A stretch of 64,000 bases of DNA from Arcanobacterium bovis (GTDB lineage: Bacteria; Actinomycetota; Actinomycetes; Actinomycetales; Actinomycetaceae). Of this stretch, positions 16,576-25,795 are shown in pieces (within the stretch, counting starts at the first letter, position 1; each line of letters begins with the position of its first letter). Under the pieces are notes generated by a model. The model saw only the letters and a program-made list of their open reading frames with translations. It was not told the origin of the DNA and ran no database searches. A program made the position numbers and the translations under genes. Location of the stretch: NCBI RefSeq assembly GCF_004331995.1, contig NZ_SJDT01000004.1, forward strand, positions 1 through 64,000, read 5' to 3'.

Positions 16576-19170
16576 TTACTTCCCTGCCTTTGCAACGTTT
16601 GCCAATACTGTGTGGCTGACGAGTCCGCGCGCCAACGGCGTCGGATGGAGCGATGTCAGCGTGTTTACCGAGCCTGCGGTATCAACTGGTTTCTTGGGAT
16701 TCGCACCTTCTGGAAGATCAAATTCCGAACTTGGTAGCGGCTTGTACCAAGCGCCCTGTGGAATCGACATAACTCCGGGGGCGATACGCTCGGTGACCTT
16801 CGCCTGCAGCTGCACGGTGCCGCGCTCGTTGTAAACGAAGACGACGTCGTCGTTCTTGATGCCACGTTCGTGAGCATCAATCGGATTGATCCATGCAGTC
16901 TGAATATGTGCTTCTTTCAGCCAGTCCACATTTCCGTAGCTGGAGTGGGTACGACCCTTGAAGTGGTGTCCGATCACCTGGAGCGGATACTTCTTGTTCT
17001 CGCGTGCCTCGAGTGCGCCTTCCCACGTGTCGGTGAACTCAGGGATCGGTGCGATGTGCTCGCCACGCATCTTCGGGCGGAAGACGCCGTATTCCCACTT
17101 CTCGGCAAGGTTCGCCAAACGCTGGGAGTAGATTTCGATCTTTCCTGACGGCGTATCGAGTGGATGTGCGCCCGGATCGGTACGGAAATCCTTTAGTGGA
17201 ATGCTTGGGCCCTTGTTTTCGCGGTAAATTCCCATCTTCTTCCACTCGTCATAGGTAGGAAGTGTTGGGGACTTCTCGCGCGAAGCCTCAATGGTTGCGC
17301 GCAACCATTCTTCGCGGGTCTTTCCTCCGGTGTAGGCATCTTTGATGCCGAGCTTGTCTGCGAGCTCAGCACAGATGTCAAACATCGACTTGCACTCGTA
17401 GAGCGGCTCAATTGCCTGTTCAGACACGATTCCGTAAGCCATTGGGCCGCCGTTTTCGCCACCGTGGAAATCGAATTCTTCGGCGGTGGATGTGCCTGGA
17501 AGAATGTAATCCGAGTAGCGTGCCGAAACCGTGTACATGATGTCACACGTAACGATGAGCTCAGCCTTTGACTCGTCTTGGAGGATTTCAACGGAAGTGT
17601 TGTTATCGCCAGTCTGGTTGACGAGGGAGTTTGAACCGTATTGGAACACTGCCTTGATTGGAACATCAAGCTTGGTGTTTTCCGGTTGCATATTGGCATC
17701 AACTGGAACTTTCAGTTCGCGGGAGCCATCTTCTGGCTTCACGCCAACACCAGCATTGAACGTGTTCATCTTCGGACCATGATCCACTGCGTCAAGCCAG
17801 CTGAAGCAGGAAATGATCTTATTTGAAGAGTTCTTCAAGCCGGAGACGAACGGGCGCTTAATGCCGAAACCAGCTGCTGATTCACGTGCTCCAGTGCCGC
17901 CACCGCTAATGCCGATATTTCCGGTTACGCAGGCAAGCAAGAAGATTGCGCGAGAGGTGTTTTCTCCGTTTGCGTGGCGCTGCGGTCCCCATCCTTGCGT
18001 GATTGCACATGGCTTTGCGCCGGCAATTTCGCGAGCGAGCTGGCGAATCCGGTTGGCAGGAACGCCGGTGATTTCCGCGGCCCACTCAGGAGTCTTTTCA
18101 ACCTTGTCATAACCAGTGCCGTCAATGTAGGCGCGGTAGGAGCTGTTCGGCTTCGCGCCAGCAGGAAGGGTGTGCTCGTCAAAACCAACAGTGTATTTGT
18201 CCAAGAAAGCTTGGTCGTGCAGGTTCTCTTTGAGCATCACATGGATCATGCCAGCGATGAGCGCGGCGTCGGTGCCTGGGCGCAATGCTACCCAATCGTC
18301 ACCAAGTGCAACGGCGGTTTCTGAATAGCGTGGATCAACCACGATAGTGCGTACGCCTGCATTGCGCTTCGTCTCTTGGGTAACGAAGGTGTGCCCACCG
18401 CCCGACATGCGGGTTTCGAGTGGGTTGTTACCAAACATAACCTGGAGCTTGGCGTTGCGAGCGTCGTCAAAAGAGTTTGAGCTTACCCAGCCGCCATAGA
18501 AATATGGATATGCCTGGGTGATGTTCGTGGTGGAGTAATCCGAGTAGTGATCGAGGTATCCACCGTAAGCCTTAAGCAGGCGTGCCGTTGGCGATGCCTC
18601 TGGTGGCCAGGAACAGGCCATGATTGAACCGAGGACGCCGGTGCCGTACTGGATGTAGAAGGCTTCATTTCCGTACTTGGATTTGATTTCCTTCATCTTC
18701 TCAGCAATTTCAGTGAGTGCTTGATCCCAAGAGATCTCTTCCCACTTTTCCTCACCGCGTTTGGTTCCAGGCTTGCGCTTCATTGGCTTCTTGAGGCGAT
18801 CTGGGTTGTAAATGCGGTGGCGAATTGAGCGGCCGCGCACACAAGCACGAACTTGCTGGTTGCCGAGGGTGTCGTCGCCAGTATTATCGGGAAGAACGCG
18901 CACAACCGTGCCGTCTTTCACCTGCAAACGCAGTGGGCAACGCGAGCCACAGTTTACGGTACAGGCAGACCATACTGTTTTATCGACGTCTTCCATTCCT
19001 TCAACCTGAGCGGCATTAGCTTTGATAGGCATGCCGAGGTTGGTGGTTGTGGCAACTAGTCCAACAGCACCAGCTGCTACACCAGACCACTTGAGGAAGG
19101 TACGGCGAGAAGGTCCACGCTGCGTGGTAGGGGTGCCTTGTGTTTCGGCACTGGTAATGGTGTTATCCAT
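16576..19170 (-). CDS. dmsA: Anaerobic DMSO/TMAO-type reductase catalytic subunit
   Basis: An 864-residue molybdopterin oxidoreductase. A Tat signal SRRTFLKWSG (twin Arg at residues 22-23) is followed by a hydrophobic stretch and a likely cleavage site near ANAAQ, so it is exported folded. A cysteine group CTVNCGSRC binds the N-terminal [4Fe-4S] cluster. Internal segments WGPQRHANGE and GGTGARESAAGFG and the C-terminal dinucleotide-binding domain (HSSYGNVDWL) fit the DMSO reductase family. The physiological acceptor (DMSO, TMAO, another S- or N-oxide) cannot be read from sequence. Expression is expected under anaerobic conditions, though I find no clear FNR site. Confidence 0.92.
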   Translation of the reverse strand: MDNTITSAETQGTPTTQRGPSRRTFLKWSGVAAGAVGLVATTTNLGMPIKANAAQVEGMEDVDKTVWSACTVNCGSRCPLRLQVKDGTVVRVLPDNTGDDTLGNQQVRACVRGRSIRHRIYNPDRLKKPMKRKPGTKRGEEKWEEISWDQALTEIAEKMKEIKSKYGNEAFYIQYGTGVLGSIMACSWPPEASPTARLLKAYGGYLDHYSDYSTTNITQAYPYFYGGWVSSNSFDDARNAKLQVMFGNNPLETRMSGGGHTFVTQETKRNAGVRTIVVDPRYSETAVALGDDWVALRPGTDAALIAGMIHVMLKENLHDQAFLDKYTVGFDEHTLPAGAKPNSSYRAYIDGTGYDKVEKTPEWAAEITGVPANRIRQLAREIAGAKPCAITQGWGPQRHANGENTSRAIFLLACVTGNIGISGGGTGARESAAGFGIKRPFVSGLKNSSNKIISCFSWLDAVDHGPKMNTFNAGVGVKPEDGSRELKVPVDANMQPENTKLDVPIKAVFQYGSNSLVNQTGDNNTSVEILQDESKAELIVTCDIMYTVSARYSDYILPGTSTAEEFDFHGGENGGPMAYGIVSEQAIEPLYECKSMFDICAELADKLGIKDAYTGGKTREEWLRATIEASREKSPTLPTYDEWKKMGIYRENKGPSIPLKDFRTDPGAHPLDTPSGKIEIYSQRLANLAEKWEYGVFRPKMRGEHIAPIPEFTDTWEGALEARENKKYPLQVIGHHFKGRTHSSYGNVDWLKEAHIQTAWINPIDAHERGIKNDDVVFVYNERGTVQLQAKVTERIAPGVMSIPQGAWYKPLPSSEFDLPEGANPKKPVDTAGSVNTLTSLHPTPLARGLVSHTVLANVAKAGK

Positions 19171-19673
19171 GTTTACCTACTTCTCCTAGTGTCCTAAGTC
19201 CGATTCGTAATTCTCGTAATTAAGGATTGATCTTTGATTTTGAGTGCTTCATGGGCTGATCTTGCTCGTGCCTGGCGTAGCAACCACGACGGTAATAACG
19301 CAGGTAAGGCAAGAGGGCACAGTGCGGCTCTTGCTTAAAGCTTAAATTAAACGACACCTGTCGCTTAGGAAAAGAGTCCCGAAAGTCCTAGATCGGTAAA
19401 AATTTTCTGCGTTTTTGCAGGTCAGGAATTCATGAGGCTTATTTTGCGTAAATGTTTTGGGTGGGTTTGGAAGTGTGTGGTTGAGGTCTCGTTCGGTTTC
19501 TTAGTTTGTTTGGGAATAAAATCAGTGCCGTCAAAGTTGAGTGAAGTAGACTCAAGAATTAGTAAGTCGATTGGACACAACTTCAATCGGGTGCAAAACT
19601 TGAGAGGTATCAATAACACAGAACTTTCGAATCCTCTCTCAAGAGGTTTCACATATAAAAGGAGACAACAACA
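19171..19673. other. Divergent control region dmsA / dnaK
   Basis: About 500 bases holding the promoters of dmsABC (leftward) and dnaK (rightward). The HspR site at 19536-19556 is annotated separately. A partial dyad (CTTGAGAGG at 19599-19607 with CCTCTCTCAAG at 19633-19643) lies in the dnaK leader. I see no ORF with support. Confidence 0.6.
19536..19556 (+). promoter_or_regulatory. HAIR operator (HspR site) of dnaK operon
   Basis: GTTGAGT, seven bases, then ACTCAAG: a match to the HspR-associated inverted repeat CTTGAGT-N7-ACTCAAG with one mismatch in the first base. It lies about 118 bases before the dnaK start. The same element precedes clpB, and hspR is in this operon, so the circuit is autoregulatory. 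Confidence 0.93.
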
Positions 19674-21572
19674 ATGGCACGTGCAGTAGGCATTGACCTC
19701 GGAACAACCAACTCGGTTGTTACCGTTCTTGAAGGTGGCGAGCCAACCGTTATCGCAAACGCTGAAGGCGCGCGCACCACCCCATCCGTCGTCGGTTTTT
19801 CCAAAACGGGCGAAGTGCTCGTAGGAGAAATCGCCAAGCGTCAAGCGGTTACCAATGTGGATCGCACTATTTCTTCGGTTAAGCGCCACATGGGCGATAG
19901 CTCGTGGAAAGTCGATATTGACGACAAGTCTTACAACGCTCAGCAGATCTCGGCATTCATTCTTCAGAAGCTCAAGAAGGACGCTGAAGCATACCTCGGT
20001 GAGCCAGTGACTGATGCAGTGATTACTGTGCCGGCATACTTCAACGACGCTCAGCGTCAGGCAACTAAAGATGCTGGTCAGATTGCTGGTCTGAACGTTC
20101 AGCGCATCGTTAATGAGCCAACGGCTGCGGCGCTCGCTTACGGTCTTGAAAAGGGCAAGGAAGACGAACTTATCCTCGTTTTCGATCTCGGTGGCGGCAC
20201 GTTCGACGTCTCCCTGCTCGAAGTGAGCAAGGATGCCGACGACGATTTCTCCACCATCCAGGTGCGCGCCACCTCGGGCGATAACGAACTTGGCGGTGAC
20301 GACTGGGATCAGCGCATCGTCAACTGGCTCGTTGAGCAGGTGAAGAACAACTACGGCGCAGATCTGTCGAAAGACAAGATTGCACTCCAGCGTCTGAAGG
20401 AAGCTGCTGAGCAGGCAAAGAAGGAACTCTCCTCGGCAACTTCTACGAATATCACGCTGCAGTACCTGTCGATGTCCGAAAATGGCCCGATCCACTTGGA
20501 TGAGAAGCTCACGCGCGCCAAGTTCGAGGAAATGACGAAAGATCTTCTCGAGCGCACCAAGATTCCATTCCAGAAGGTCATCGAAGACGCCGGTATCAAG
20601 CTTTCCGAGATCGATCACGTCGTGCTCGTGGGCGGTTCCACCCGTATGCCAGCGGTGACCGACGTCGTCAAGGAACTCACCGGTGGACGCGAGCCAAACA
20701 AGGGTGTAAACCCAGACGAAGTAGTTGCTGTTGGCGCTGCTTTGCAGGCAGGCGTTATCTCGGGCGATCGTACCGACGTGTTGCTTATTGACGTCACCCC
20801 GCTTTCCCTTGGAATTGAAACCAAGGGCGGCGTCATGACGAAGCTCATCGAGCGCAACACTGCTATCCCAACGAAGCGCTCGGAGGTATTCTCCACCGCT
20901 GAGGATAACCAGCCAAGTGTGCTTATTCAGGTCTACCAGGGTGAGCGTTCCTTCGCTCGCGACAACAAGTTGCTCGGCACCTTTGAACTTTCGGGTATTG
21001 CTCCGGCTCCGCGCGGTATGCCACAGATCGAAGTTACTTTCGACATCGATGCCAACGGTATCGTCCACGTAGCTGCAAAGGATCGCGGCACTGGTAAAGA
21101 GCAGTCTGTGACCATCACCGGCGGTTCGGCTCTCTCGAAGGAAGACATCGAGCGCATGGTCAAGGAAGCAGAAGAGCATGCTGCTGAAGACGCCAAGCGT
21201 AAAGAAGATGCCGAGGTGCGTAACACGGCTGAGCAGCAGGTCTACTCGATCGACAAGCTTATTGCCGACAATGCCGATAAGCTCGACGACGCGGTAACCA
21301 CCGAGGTCAAAGAGGCAAACGATGCACTGCGCAAGGCTCTTGAAGGCGAAGATCTTGAGGCAATCAAGAAGGCGCAAGAAGAGCTGAACACCAAGTCGCA
21401 AAAGATCGGCGAAGCCCTTTATTCTCAGGCGCAAGCTGAGCAGGCTGCTGCGGGAGCTGCACCAGGAGGCGAAGGCTGGACCGACGCCGCAAAGGGAGCT
21501 AAAGCAGCTGGCGAGGACGACGTTGTCGATGCGGAAATCGTGGACGAAAACGATCAAAAGGGCAAGAACTGA
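19674..21572 (+). CDS. dnaK: Chaperone DnaK (Hsp70)
   Basis: A 632-residue Hsp70. ATPase-domain signatures [24 protein letters not shown] and [13 protein letters not shown] are followed by the substrate-binding domain ([14 protein letters not shown]) and a helical lid. It refolds proteins with DnaJ and GrpE; in actinobacteria it also acts as HspR co-repressor. The start is supported by AGGAG nine bases upstream. The C-terminal tail ends in an acidic EIVDEN segment then KGKN. Confidence 0.98.
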   Translation: MARAVGIDLGTTNSVVTVLEGGEPTVIANAEGARTTPSVVGFSKTGEVLVGEIAKRQAVTNVDRTISSVKRHMGDSSWKVDIDDKSYNAQQISAFILQKLKKDAEAYLGEPVTDAVITVPAYFNDAQRQATKDAGQIAGLNVQRIVNEPTAAALAYGLEKGKEDELILVFDLGGGTFDVSLLEVSKDADDDFSTIQVRATSGDNELGGDDWDQRIVNWLVEQVKNNYGADLSKDKIALQRLKEAAEQAKKELSSATSTNITLQYLSMSENGPIHLDEKLTRAKFEEMTKDLLERTKIPFQKVIEDAGIKLSEIDHVVLVGGSTRMPAVTDVVKELTGGREPNKGVNPDEVVAVGAALQAGVISGDRTDVLLIDVTPLSLGIETKGGVMTKLIERNTAIPTKRSEVFSTAEDNQPSVLIQVYQGERSFARDNKLLGTFELSGIAPAPRGMPQIEVTFDIDANGIVHVAAKDRGTGKEQSVTITGGSALSKEDIERMVKEAEEHAAEDAKRKEDAEVRNTAEQQVYSIDKLIADNADKLDDAVTTEVKEANDALRKALEGEDLEAIKKAQEELNTKSQKIGEALYSQAQAEQAAAGAAPGGEGWTDAAKGAKAAGEDDVVDAEIVDENDQKGKN

Positions 21573-21646
21573 GCTTCTTGAACCCGATTGTGGCTGAGTG
21601 AAGAATTGTGGTGAGGTCACATATTCAACACAAATCTTCACACTGT

Positions 21647-21678
21647 GGTGGCGCATTGCCGATGGGCGGTGCGCCACC
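21647..21678 (+). other. Intercistronic stem-loop, dnaK-grpE
   Basis: GGTGGCGCA (21647-21655) pairs perfectly with TGCGCCACC (21670-21678) in the 192-base gap between dnaK and grpE. No U-tract follows. It may protect the dnaK message 3' end or attenuate transcription into grpE, which would give DnaK excess over its cofactors. Confidence 0.45.
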
Positions 21679-21764
21679 AGCCACAAACGGAAAAGGAGCA
21701 TATCAAGATCTTGCAGGTAGTAATTGAAAACCGTGATCGAGATACATCTAGGTGAGGAGCCACG

Positions 21765-22391
21765 ATGACTGAGGAAAATCTACAAGACAACCGTGATGCG
21801 GAGGAAACTCCGTTAGCCGATGTGGAAGCTACCGAATCTGCGCAGGTGAGCGAGGAATCGTCTAACTGTGGATGTGAGCAACAGCCAGCCGCTGAGGAAA
21901 ACTCGGCTGGTGACGAATCGCAGCCAGGGGAGCTATCTGAGCTTGACCAAGCTTTGCTCAGGATAACCGAACTTGAGGACGAAGTAGCGCGCCGAAAAGC
22001 TGATTTGTACAACCTGCAACAGGAGTACAACGGATACGTCAAGCGTGCGAAGGCAGACGCGGCAAACCAACAGGCCTTCGGAGTAGCAAAAGTTTTGGAA
22101 GCACTCATGGGCGTGCTCGATAACGCAGATTTGGCGCGCCAACACGGCGATTTAGAAGGCCCGGCGGGTGCTGTGATCTCTGAACTTGAATCGACGCTCG
22201 AGCGTAATTTTGATCTCAAGCGCTTCGGTGAAGTGGGCGAGGCTTTTGATCCAGAGGTTCACGAAGCGCTAATGCACCAGACCTCGGCAGATGCCGAAAC
22301 TGAACACGTGGCGCACTTGATCCAGCCAGGCTATCGGCATGGCGAAAAGATTCTGCGCCCAGCGCGCGTTGGGGTCGTTTCGCCGCAGTAG
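21765..22391 (+). CDS. grpE: Nucleotide exchange factor GrpE
   Basis: 208 residues. An acidic, disordered N-terminus (about 1-60) is followed by the long coiled-coil helix (LDQALLRITELEDEVARRKA through YVKRAKADA) and a C-terminal beta domain ending near GYRHGEKILRPARVGV, the GrpE signature. It releases ADP from DnaK. GTGAGGAG precedes the ATG. It is followed by dnaJ 13 bases later. Confidence 0.95.
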   Translation: MTEENLQDNRDAEETPLADVEATESAQVSEESSNCGCEQQPAAEENSAGDESQPGELSELDQALLRITELEDEVARRKADLYNLQQEYNGYVKRAKADAANQQAFGVAKVLEALMGVLDNADLARQHGDLEGPAGAVISELESTLERNFDLKRFGEVGEAFDPEVHEALMHQTSADAETEHVAHLIQPGYRHGEKILRPARVGVVSPQ

Positions 22392-22404
22392 GAGGTGACG
22401 CCGG

Positions 22405-23412
22405 ATGGCAAGTCAAGATTGGATGCAAAAGGATTTCTATGCCACTTTGGGCGTAGATAAATCGGCGTCGCAAGACGATATTAAAAAGGCATATCGTAAG
22501 TTGGCGCGCAAGTATCACCCTGACCAAAATCCAGGTGACAAGGCTGCAGAAAACAAATTCAAAGAAGTTTCCGAGGCCTTTCAAGTTCTTTCGAACGAGC
22601 AGGATCGCAAACAGTACGATGCTATTCGGACGATGTCGGGCGGAGGAGCGCGCTTTTCTCCTGGTGCTGGAGGTGCTGGTGGTTTTGAGGACGTATTTTC
22701 CTCGATGTTTGGCGGCGGGAACGTTCGCTTCAACACCGGTGGCGGCGCTCCGAATCCTGGCTTCGAAGACATACTATCCTCGATGTTTGGCGCAGGTGCG
22801 CCAAAAGCGGACTCGCAAGGCGGCTTCGGTGGTTTTGGCGGGTTTGGTTCGCGGCGTCGTGAACGTGGCGACGACGTAATCACCAATGCGTCAATTCCTT
22901 TGCGCGACGCAATCGGTGGCACCACGGTTTCGGTGACGACGCCGTCCGGCAAAGTTACCGCGCGTATTCCTGCAGGCGTAACGGACGGGCAGAAAATCCG
23001 GATCAAAGGCAAAGGTCAGCCCGGCATTAACGGCGGCGAATCGGGAGATATCCTGATTAAAGTTGCTGTGGAACCCCATCCCGTTTATGAGCTGCGTGGC
23101 AAAGACGTGTACATCAATGTGCCGGTGGCTTTTGATGAAGCGGCCTTGGGGGCAACGGTTGATGTGCCAACCCTTTACGGAGAGACTGTGCACGTCAAAG
23201 TGCCTGAGGGATCTTCTTCAGACAAAACGCTGCGAGTGCGTGGTCGGGGAGTGCAGCCCACAAAAGGCGAGGCAGGCGACATGTACGTCCGCTTGAAAGT
23301 GGTTGTGCCAAAGAAGATGTCTGAAGAAACTCGTGCTGCGGTTGAGGCTTTCAGAAAGGCTTCGGAAGGTGCTGATCCGCGCGCGGAATTCCAAAAGATG
23401 GCTCAGGTTTAA
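22405..23412 (+). CDS. dnaJ: DnaJ-family co-chaperone without zinc finger
   Basis: 335 residues: J-domain at about 10-75 with the essential HPD tripeptide ([10 protein letters not shown]), a long Gly/Phe-rich region (about 75-155), then directly the C-terminal substrate-binding domain (from [10 protein letters not shown]). The four CxxCxGxG zinc repeats of class I DnaJ are absent, so it is a class II (CbpA-like) protein although it sits in the canonical dnaK operon. It stimulates DnaK ATPase. AGGAGG precedes the start. Confidence 0.93.
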   Translation: MASQDWMQKDFYATLGVDKSASQDDIKKAYRKLARKYHPDQNPGDKAAENKFKEVSEAFQVLSNEQDRKQYDAIRTMSGGGARFSPGAGGAGGFEDVFSSMFGGGNVRFNTGGGAPNPGFEDILSSMFGAGAPKADSQGGFGGFGGFGSRRRERGDDVITNASIPLRDAIGGTTVSVTTPSGKVTARIPAGVTDGQKIRIKGKGQPGINGGESGDILIKVAVEPHPVYELRGKDVYINVPVAFDEAALGATVDVPTLYGETVHVKVPEGSSSDKTLRVRGRGVQPTKGEAGDMYVRLKVVVPKKMSEETRAAVEAFRKASEGADPRAEFQKMAQV

Positions 23413-23614
23413 CGGAGTCTGGTTAACACGCTCGGGTTTGACACAGGCGTAGAAAACGATCGCTAGATTTTTGATGCAAGTGTGGAAAATGAAGCGGCAC
23501 GATAGAATTTCAATGTCGGTATTGTGCTGATCTTAAATGCGGTGCTGGTCAAAGGCAGTGCCAAAGGGCTGAGCCGAGATAACGAGATAGTTTCGAGTTG
23601 GGAGAGGAGGAACG

Positions 23615-24130
23615 ATGGCTAAAGTTTCACGCAGTGCGCCGATACTTACTGTGTCGGTTGCTGCTGAGCTTGCTGGAATGCATCCACAAACCGTGCGTCA
23701 ATATGACCGCCTCGGGCTGGTGGTGGCTGGACGCACTCGTGGTGGCGGCCGTCGTTACTCCTTGAACGACGTCGACAAACTGATTGAGATCCAGCGCCTT
23801 TCCCAAGACGAAGGGATTAATCTCTCTGGAATTTCGCGCATTCTCAAACTACAAGCCGATGTGGAACGCCTAAATGAGCAGCGCATTCGCCTTGAAAAAC
23901 AACTCGAGCGAGTGCGACAAGTGGGTGAGTTTATGCGCGACGAACTTGAGCGGCAAAATAGGCGTGAGAGGCGCGTTTTTGCCGCTTCTGCTTCTGGTGA
24001 TGTGACGATGGCCGAGCGTATGGACCTATTGCGCCGCGCGCTTCGCAGGCAAGCTACTAGTAGCGAAAATCAAGATGTGGTGATCTGGAATCCACGTAAT
24101 ATGATCGTTTTGCCTGATGAATCGCTATAA
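23615..24130 (+). CDS. hspR: Heat-shock repressor HspR (MerR family)
   Basis: 171 residues. A MerR-type winged helix occupies about 12-80: VSVAAELAGMHPQTVRQYDRLG, then GGGRRYSLNDVDKL and the EGINLSGISRILKLQ segment typical of HspR. A coiled coil (residues about 80-115) follows for dimerisation. It represses dnaK and clpB through HAIR sites, with DnaK as co-repressor in other actinobacteria. Strong GGAGAGGAGG upstream. The 202-base gap after dnaJ contains TTGACA at 23438, so a private promoter is possible but unproven. Confidence 0.95.
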   Translation: MAKVSRSAPILTVSVAAELAGMHPQTVRQYDRLGLVVAGRTRGGGRRYSLNDVDKLIEIQRLSQDEGINLSGISRILKLQADVERLNEQRIRLEKQLERVRQVGEFMRDELERQNRRERRVFAASASGDVTMAERMDLLRRALRRQATSSENQDVVIWNPRNMIVLPDESL

Positions 24131-24195
24131 CATCGCGGAGTGATAAGAGTTACTTGCCAAGCAGGGCACGGCACGAGGAGAGTCTGGGTGAGAAG

Positions 24196-24792
24196 ATGAA
24201 TCGCTTAGAATCACACGCTACTGCCAATACTGCGCGTCAAGCGGCGGTGCTCGTCTTACTTTCCAGTGGGGAAAGTGAGCCGAGCATTTTGTTTACTGAG
24301 CGTGCGCGCAGTATGCGTTTCCAAGCTGGGCAGATATGTTTTCCGGGTGGTTCGCGCGATGGAATTGAGACGCCGGAAGAAACCGCTGTTCGAGAGTGCT
24401 TCGAAGAAGTGGGAATTCCACCGGAGCATATTAGCGTGCAGGGGCGGCTCCCAGACACGAAATTGCGAGGAAATCTCTTTCATGTGGTGCCCGTGCTGGC
24501 ACGTTGGCACGGAGATATTGAGAGTTGTCAACCAAACCGCGAGGAAGTGGAGCAGGTTCATCTCATTTCGGTAGATGATCTGGTCAATCCCGCTCATCGT
24601 TGCACTTGGCGTGTCACCGGTGACGAACAGATGCGCACCGGTCCAGCATTTGCTGTGCGTGACTTATTCATCTGGGGATTAACGGCTGAGATTACTGATG
24701 CACTTTTGAATCTTGCTGGTTGGGAAATGCCCTGGGATCAGGAGCGGATCGTCACCGTGCCGCCGCGATTCTTGGGTGCGATCTCGCGTTGA
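24196..24792 (+). CDS. NUDIX hydrolase, CoA-pyrophosphatase-like
   Basis: About 198 residues. The Nudix box is complete, running from GGSRDGIETPEETAVRE through CFEEVGI. The preceding ILFTERARSMRFQAGQICFPGG carries the UPF0035-like pattern of CoA pyrophosphatases (NudL). It would cleave CoA or related dinucleotide pyrophosphates. The start is uncertain: ATG 24196 is chosen, but an in-frame TTG at 24154 exists and the GAGGAG upstream is 15 bases from the ATG. Confidence 0.82.
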   Translation: MNRLESHATANTARQAAVLVLLSSGESEPSILFTERARSMRFQAGQICFPGGSRDGIETPEETAVRECFEEVGIPPEHISVQGRLPDTKLRGNLFHVVPVLARWHGDIESCQPNREEVEQVHLISVDDLVNPAHRCTWRVTGDEQMRTGPAFAVRDLFIWGLTAEITDALLNLAGWEMPWDQERIVTVPPRFLGAISR

Positions 24793-24828
24793 GCGCTGAT
24801 AGCTAGCACATGCGCTGACGGCGTTCAT

Positions 24829-25542
24829 TCACTCGTCGACGGCGAGAAACTCACCGTCTATTTCGGCAACACCACTGGCCACAAAGCTACCAAAACGCGC
24901 GGCTTTGTTTGGTTGCCACTCTTGAGCTAGACCATTGAGCACTCCGGCCATAAACGCCTCGTCTACTCCGTGCGTATTGACGACGCCGCATTCAAACGTG
25001 CCAATGAGCACCGGATCTCGATCAGGTTCTATCACAGCAGCCCCAGAGCCAAAAGAATGGACGAGATACCATGCTCCGCTGTTGGCCGCCTGTGCGCATA
25101 ATGTTTCGAGAACGCTTGCAGTGATTGAGTCAAGGGCGCTATCGCTCGAAAAAACAACTCCAAGCGACTTAACGGAGTTGGTGAACGCGGCGGCATGCTC
25201 AAGATCCGCGGAAGATTCTACTGCGAGCACGATTAGTGACTCATTATTGCTTACAAAGCTATGCCACGTAGGAAGGGTTTCGCATAACTCGGTGAGAGTT
25301 TCGGTGTTGGGGACAAAAACCACCGAGCTGATGAGCTGTTGACTTTCCTTCTGGGTGAGCTGCGCGAACTCATCAACGTTTGCGCGGATCGGGTTGAGTC
25401 CCAGAGCCTCGAGATCTTGGCAGATATGGTCCAAAAGGATCGAAGCTTTCGGCGCTAACTCAGTGTTATTCGCGCTGGAAATCAGGTATATGGGTAGCAG
25501 TAGATGCCTTGGCGGCACTGGTGGCACTAGCGCTTCAGTCAT
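24829..25542 (-). CDS. Hypothetical protein, weakly PfkB-like C-terminus
   Basis: 237 residues that I do not recognise. The C-terminal segment GVDEAFMAGVLNGLAQ followed by KAARFGSFVASGVAEIDG resembles the last helices of ribokinase/PfkB sugar kinases, but the catalytic GAGD motif is missing (GVDEAF at its place) and the N-terminal half is not kinase-like by eye. It could be a diverged, inactive relative. It is convergent with the NUDIX gene and lies 253 bases downstream of purT on the same strand. Confidence 0.55.
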   Translation of the reverse strand: MTEALVPPVPPRHLLLPIYLISSANNTELAPKASILLDHICQDLEALGLNPIRANVDEFAQLTQKESQQLISSVVFVPNTETLTELCETLPTWHSFVSNNESLIVLAVESSADLEHAAAFTNSVKSLGVVFSSDSALDSITASVLETLCAQAANSGAWYLVHSFGSGAAVIEPDRDPVLIGTFECGVVNTHGVDEAFMAGVLNGLAQEWQPNKAARFGSFVASGVAEIDGEFLAVDE

Positions 25543-25795
25543 GGCGTCCCCGCGTAATCTGTAATCCGACGTCGATTAATTTCATGTATTTTCCTGCACG
25601 AAAAAGAAAATCCACGCCTTGTACACCTCGGGAGGCTTGTGATCAAAGTGAATGACTTGAGCGTCGGCACTCCCCAAAACGAACAGAATTAAACCGATTC
25701 TACCAACAAATAAACGGTTTCGTTTGCGCTATCGGGTGCAGAGGTGGGCAAGATTTTGGGCGCAACCTACCTAATTTCGGCTGGGCGCAACCTGC

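Noticed and set aside
19220-19245. TTGATCTTTGAT as an FNR site for dmsA
   Set aside because: The second half does not match ATCAA with the required spacing.
19422-21701. A 759-codon open frame on the strand opposite dnaK
   Set aside because: It is the mirror of a highly codon-biased gene, has no family motif, and would require the dnaK promoter region as its 3' end. Long antisense frames over hsp70 genes are a known artefact.
25639-25692. A 17-codon ORF with GGGAGG upstream
   Set aside because: Too short to judge, and the strand is opposite to both neighbours; possible chance ribosome-binding site.
25758-25793. Direct repeat GGGCGCAACCT, twice 25 bases apart, just after purT
   Set aside because: Only two short copies and no link to a gene start; could be chance.
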